A stretch of DNA of 6,700 nucleotides, from NCBI GenBank assembly GCA_938045435.1, contig CALIBA010000081.1:1-6700 (forward strand), in the 5' to 3' direction. Of this stretch, positions 4,866 to 6,700 are shown one piece after another. The position numbers were made by a program, and so were the translations under genes. Below the pieces are notes generated by a model. The model had not been told where the DNA came from, searched no databases, and saw nothing but the letters and a program-made list of their open reading frames with translations. This stretch comes from an uncultured Selenomonas sp. Its GTDB lineage: Bacteria; Bacillota; Negativicutes; Selenomonadales; Selenomonadaceae. Every line of letters starts with the position of its first letter. Position 1 is the first letter of the stretch.

Positions 4866-6205
4866 GATGTTACCTCCGCTTTGACGGCTTCAATCAGAGC
4901 CGTCTGAGTCTTGTCCTTTCGTTTCAAGGCACGGAGGATTCTCTCGTCAATCGTGCCCTCGGCGATGATGTGCTGCACCACCACAGTGTTTGAGTTCTGT
5001 CCCTGCCGATAGAGCCGTGCCACGGTCTGCTGATAGAGTTCCAAACTCCAAGTGATACCGAACCACACCAAGCTCGAACCGCCGCTCTGAAGGTTGAGGC
5101 CATGACCTGCGCTCGCCGGATGGATCAGGGCGACGGGGATTTCACCACGATTCCATCGGGCGATTGTCTCATCCGTATCCAGTCGGACGCATGGCACGCG
5201 CTTTTCGACGCGCTCTGCGTCATGACGAAACCAGTACGCCACGAGGAGCGGCTTGCCGTTCATGCTCTCGATGATGTCTTCCAAGGCATCAAGTTTGCGG
5301 TCATGTATATGCAGCGTAGCTCCATCGTCGGTGTAGACTGCGCCGTTTGCCATCTGCACGAGTTTCCCGGACAAGACACCGGCATTTGCCGCCGTCACCT
5401 CATCGCCCTTCATCTGCAAAACCAACTGCTCGCACATCTCGGCATACATTTTCTTCTCTTCCTCATCCATGCGGACGCTGTATTCGCTCTCAATCAGCTC
5501 GGGCATCCTCAGATGATCGGCGGCTTTCATGGAGATGGTGATATCGGAGATTTTCTCGTAGATCCGCTCCTCGGCTTCTGGCAAGGGAGCGTAGGAGAAG
5601 ACCACCTGTCCATTTCGCTTGTCCGGTTTGAAGTAATCTTGCCGATACTTCGTAATGAACCGCCCCAGTCGCTGTCCCATGTCGAGTACCTTGAACTCTG
5701 CGAACAAGTCCATCAAGCCGTTGCCGGATGGTGTGCCCGTCAATCCGATGACTCTCTTCGCCAATGGGCGAACCTTCATGAGTGCCTTGAATCGCTTGCC
5801 GCTCCAATTCTTGAACGAGGAGAGTTCGTCAATCACGATGGCATCGTAGGTGAAGTCGGTTTTCTCCACGAGCCACGGCACGTTCTCGCGGTTGATGATG
5901 TAGAGGGAGGTCTGCTTGCGAAGCGCATCCCGACGCTCTTTCTCCGTTCCGACTGCAACGGAATAGCGGATATGATTCAGATGCTCCCACTTGCCGATCT
6001 CCTGCGGCCATGTATTCCGTGCCACACGAAGCGGTGCAATAACGAGAACGCGAGAAATCTCAAAATGGTCAAAGAGCAGGTCGTTGAGGGCCGTGAGAGT
6101 AATCACCGTTTTCCCAAGTCCCATATCCAGGAGTACGGCGGCAGTCGGATGGCTTTCGATAAAGTCGATGGCGTACTGCTGGTAATCATGCGGTATGAAC
6201 TTCAC
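4862..6205 (-). CDS. Phage SNF2-family DEAD-like helicase/ATPase
   Basis: ATP-dependent DNA translocase of superfamily 2, 447 residues, likely acting in phage replication or recombination. The N-terminal RecA-like lobe holds HDYQQYAIDFI (Q-like motif), the Walker A LDMGLGKT at 26-33, VLVIAPLRVARNTWP (motif Ia, 53-67), the Walker B variant IDELSSFKN at 125-133 (DELS in place of DEAH, common in phage SNF2 proteins) and LTGTPSGNG at 155-163. The C-terminal lobe holds PASAGHGLNLQ (motif V, 363-373) and QQTVARLYRQGQ (motif VI, 392-403) with arginine fingers Arg397 and Arg400. All motifs are intact. The start is GTG 6203-6205, with AGGAGG at 6215-6220, 9 bases upstream; the nearby ATG is out of frame. 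The stop overlaps the next gene's start by 4 bases. A VRR-NUC nuclease often accompanies this helicase in related phages but is not seen next to it here. Confidence 0.95.
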   Translation of the reverse strand: MKFIPHDYQQYAIDFIESHPTAAVLLDMGLGKTVITLTALNDLLFDHFEISRVLVIAPLRVARNTWPQEIGKWEHLNHIRYSVAVGTEKERRDALRKQTSLYIINRENVPWLVEKTDFTYDAIVIDELSSFKNWSGKRFKALMKVRPLAKRVIGLTGTPSGNGLMDLFAEFKVLDMGQRLGRFITKYRQDYFKPDKRNGQVVFSYAPLPEAEERIYEKISDITISMKAADHLRMPELIESEYSVRMDEEEKKMYAEMCEQLVLQMKGDEVTAANAGVLSGKLVQMANGAVYTDDGATLHIHDRKLDALEDIIESMNGKPLLVAYWFRHDAERVEKRVPCVRLDTDETIARWNRGEIPVALIHPASAGHGLNLQSGGSSLVWFGITWSLELYQQTVARLYRQGQNSNTVVVQHIIAEGTIDERILRALKRKDKTQTALIEAVKAEVTS

Positions 6206-6211
6206 AGTGCA

Positions 6212-6700
6212 TCACCTCCTGAAAACTTCCTGCAGTACATCCACATGATAGGTGTTCACCAAGCCATATTTTGCATCGTACTCCTTGCCGATATGGTAGC
6301 CTTGCTTTCTGGACATTGCCGAGGCTTTGCGTCCGAGTCTTGCGGCGGCATCCCGGCTCACACCACGAACTCCCGTGAGGTTGGCATAGCCGATGATGGT
6401 GTAGTGGTGCTCATCGATGGTCATCTGCTTGGACTCCACATCGAGAAGCCGTTCATCCACCTTGTCGATACGGGCATTTGCCGCCTTGATTTCCTTCGCC
6501 TGTTCCACCATTCGCTGTGCGCTGAACAGCAGAAATTCCTCGGGTGTCATGTTCCTCATGGGGTTGAAATAGCTTTCTTCCAGCTCATCGAAAACATTCC
6601 ACGCCCGCTCAGTTCCGAGCATTTTGCTGTGACGCGCCGCCCCTTGTTTCGTCCAAAGAATCAGAGACGGTGCGCGACTCCCGACAACTGACTCGATATT
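6212..6700 (-). CDS. Phage antirepressor (ORF6N/Rha-like with C-terminal domain), 5' end cut by the window edge
   Basis: The frame is open from base 6700, so the start lies outside; 162 residues are visible. An internal ATG at 6620-6622 is not the start, because the upstream codons read APSLILWTKQGAARHSKML-GTERAWNVFDEL-EESYF. That pattern is the end of an ORF6N-type domain (LYLWTEKGA, then AWEVYD-L...YF). A helical linker follows (about 50-95: EEFLLFSAQRMVEQAKEIKA...), and then a C-terminal domain (about 98-160) with YANLTGVRG, AARLGRKASAMSRKQGY and YGLVNTYHVDVLQEVF. Such proteins typically counter the phage repressor or modulate the lysogeny/lysis choice; the specific target here is unknown. 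The stop is 6 bases before the SNF2 start, and its last two Arg codons form the SNF2 ribosome binding site. Confidence 0.88.
   Translation of the reverse strand, partial: NIESVVGSRAPSLILWTKQGAARHSKMLGTERAWNVFDELEESYFNPMRNMTPEEFLLFSAQRMVEQAKEIKAANARIDKVDERLLDVESKQMTIDEHHYTIIGYANLTGVRGVSRDAAARLGRKASAMSRKQGYHIGKEYDAKYGLVNTYHVDVLQEVFRR
6215..6220 (-). promoter_or_regulatory. Ribosome binding site for the SNF2 GTG start, inside the antirepressor's last codons
   Basis: AGGAGG on the minus strand encodes the final Arg-Arg of the antirepressor and lies 9 bases before GTG 6203-6205. The antirepressor stop (6212-6214) comes 6 bases before the helicase start, so ribosomes finishing the first gene would be well placed to start the second. 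Confidence 0.75.

Noticed and set aside
6212..6622. Complete 136-residue gene starting at ATG 6620-6622
   Set aside because: The frame continues upstream to the window edge and the extra residues match the expected end of the N-terminal antirepressor domain, so this ATG is internal.
5102..6691. 529-codon open frame on the plus strand opposite the SNF2 and antirepressor genes
   Set aside because: It runs antisense to two genes with full sets of conserved motifs, its product is His/Cys/Leu-rich without recognisable motifs, and it lacks an appropriate ribosome binding site. It is a by-product of codon bias on the other strand.

Overview
The window is a stretch of a tailed-phage genome, most likely an integrated prophage of a Gram-positive-type (Bacillota) host. 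Every gene I can support reads leftward on the minus strand. The DNA is moderately GC-rich, almost every gene has a strong AGGAGG-type ribosome binding site about 7 bases before its start, and the gene content is that of siphophage-like prophages of Clostridia and Negativicutes. A Selenomonas-like Negativicutes host would fit the composition, but that is inference. No host gene, integrase, attachment site, tRNA, insertion sequence or CRISPR array is visible.

In transcription order (right to left) the window holds: an antirepressor of the ORF6N/Rha-like type, cut by the right edge (6212-6700); a phage SNF2-family helicase (4862-6205); a 70-residue conserved phage protein (4653-4865); and a coiled-coil plus sigma-70-region-4-like regulator (4216-4656). 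These four are tightly packed, two of the junctions being ATGA overlaps, and form the end of an early/middle operon. Next comes a non-coding control segment (about 4109-4257). It combines helically phased TGTCACTA repeats that overlap the 3' end of the regulator gene, an extended -10 promoter candidate and a strong intrinsic terminator. Beyond it lies the packaging entry: an HNH endonuclease (3734-4108), a 92-base non-coding gap that is a good candidate for the cos site, and the P27-type terminase small subunit (3081-3641). These are followed by a ParB/N6-N4 DNA methyltransferase fusion (1802-3067), an N-acetylmuramoyl-L-alanine amidase (1263-1802), an unrecognised 93-residue protein (979-1260), and a protein of the phage 'virulence-related' family cut by the left edge (1-859). 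The terminase large subunit is expected just beyond the left edge.

Working model: the regulator made at the end of the early operon binds the phased repeats at its own 3' end. It then activates a promoter whose -35 position is occupied by one of those repeats, or helps RNA polymerase pass the terminator that follows, and so turns on packaging and late genes. HNH protein and terminase small subunit then act together on the cos site that lies between their genes. The methyltransferase probably protects or marks phage DNA, and the amidase is probably the endolysin or a related cell-wall hydrolase. I did not find a clearly new multi-gene defence or biosynthetic system. The most interesting parts are the control segment at 4109-4257, the probable cos region, and a 60-base tandem expansion inside the virulence-related gene.
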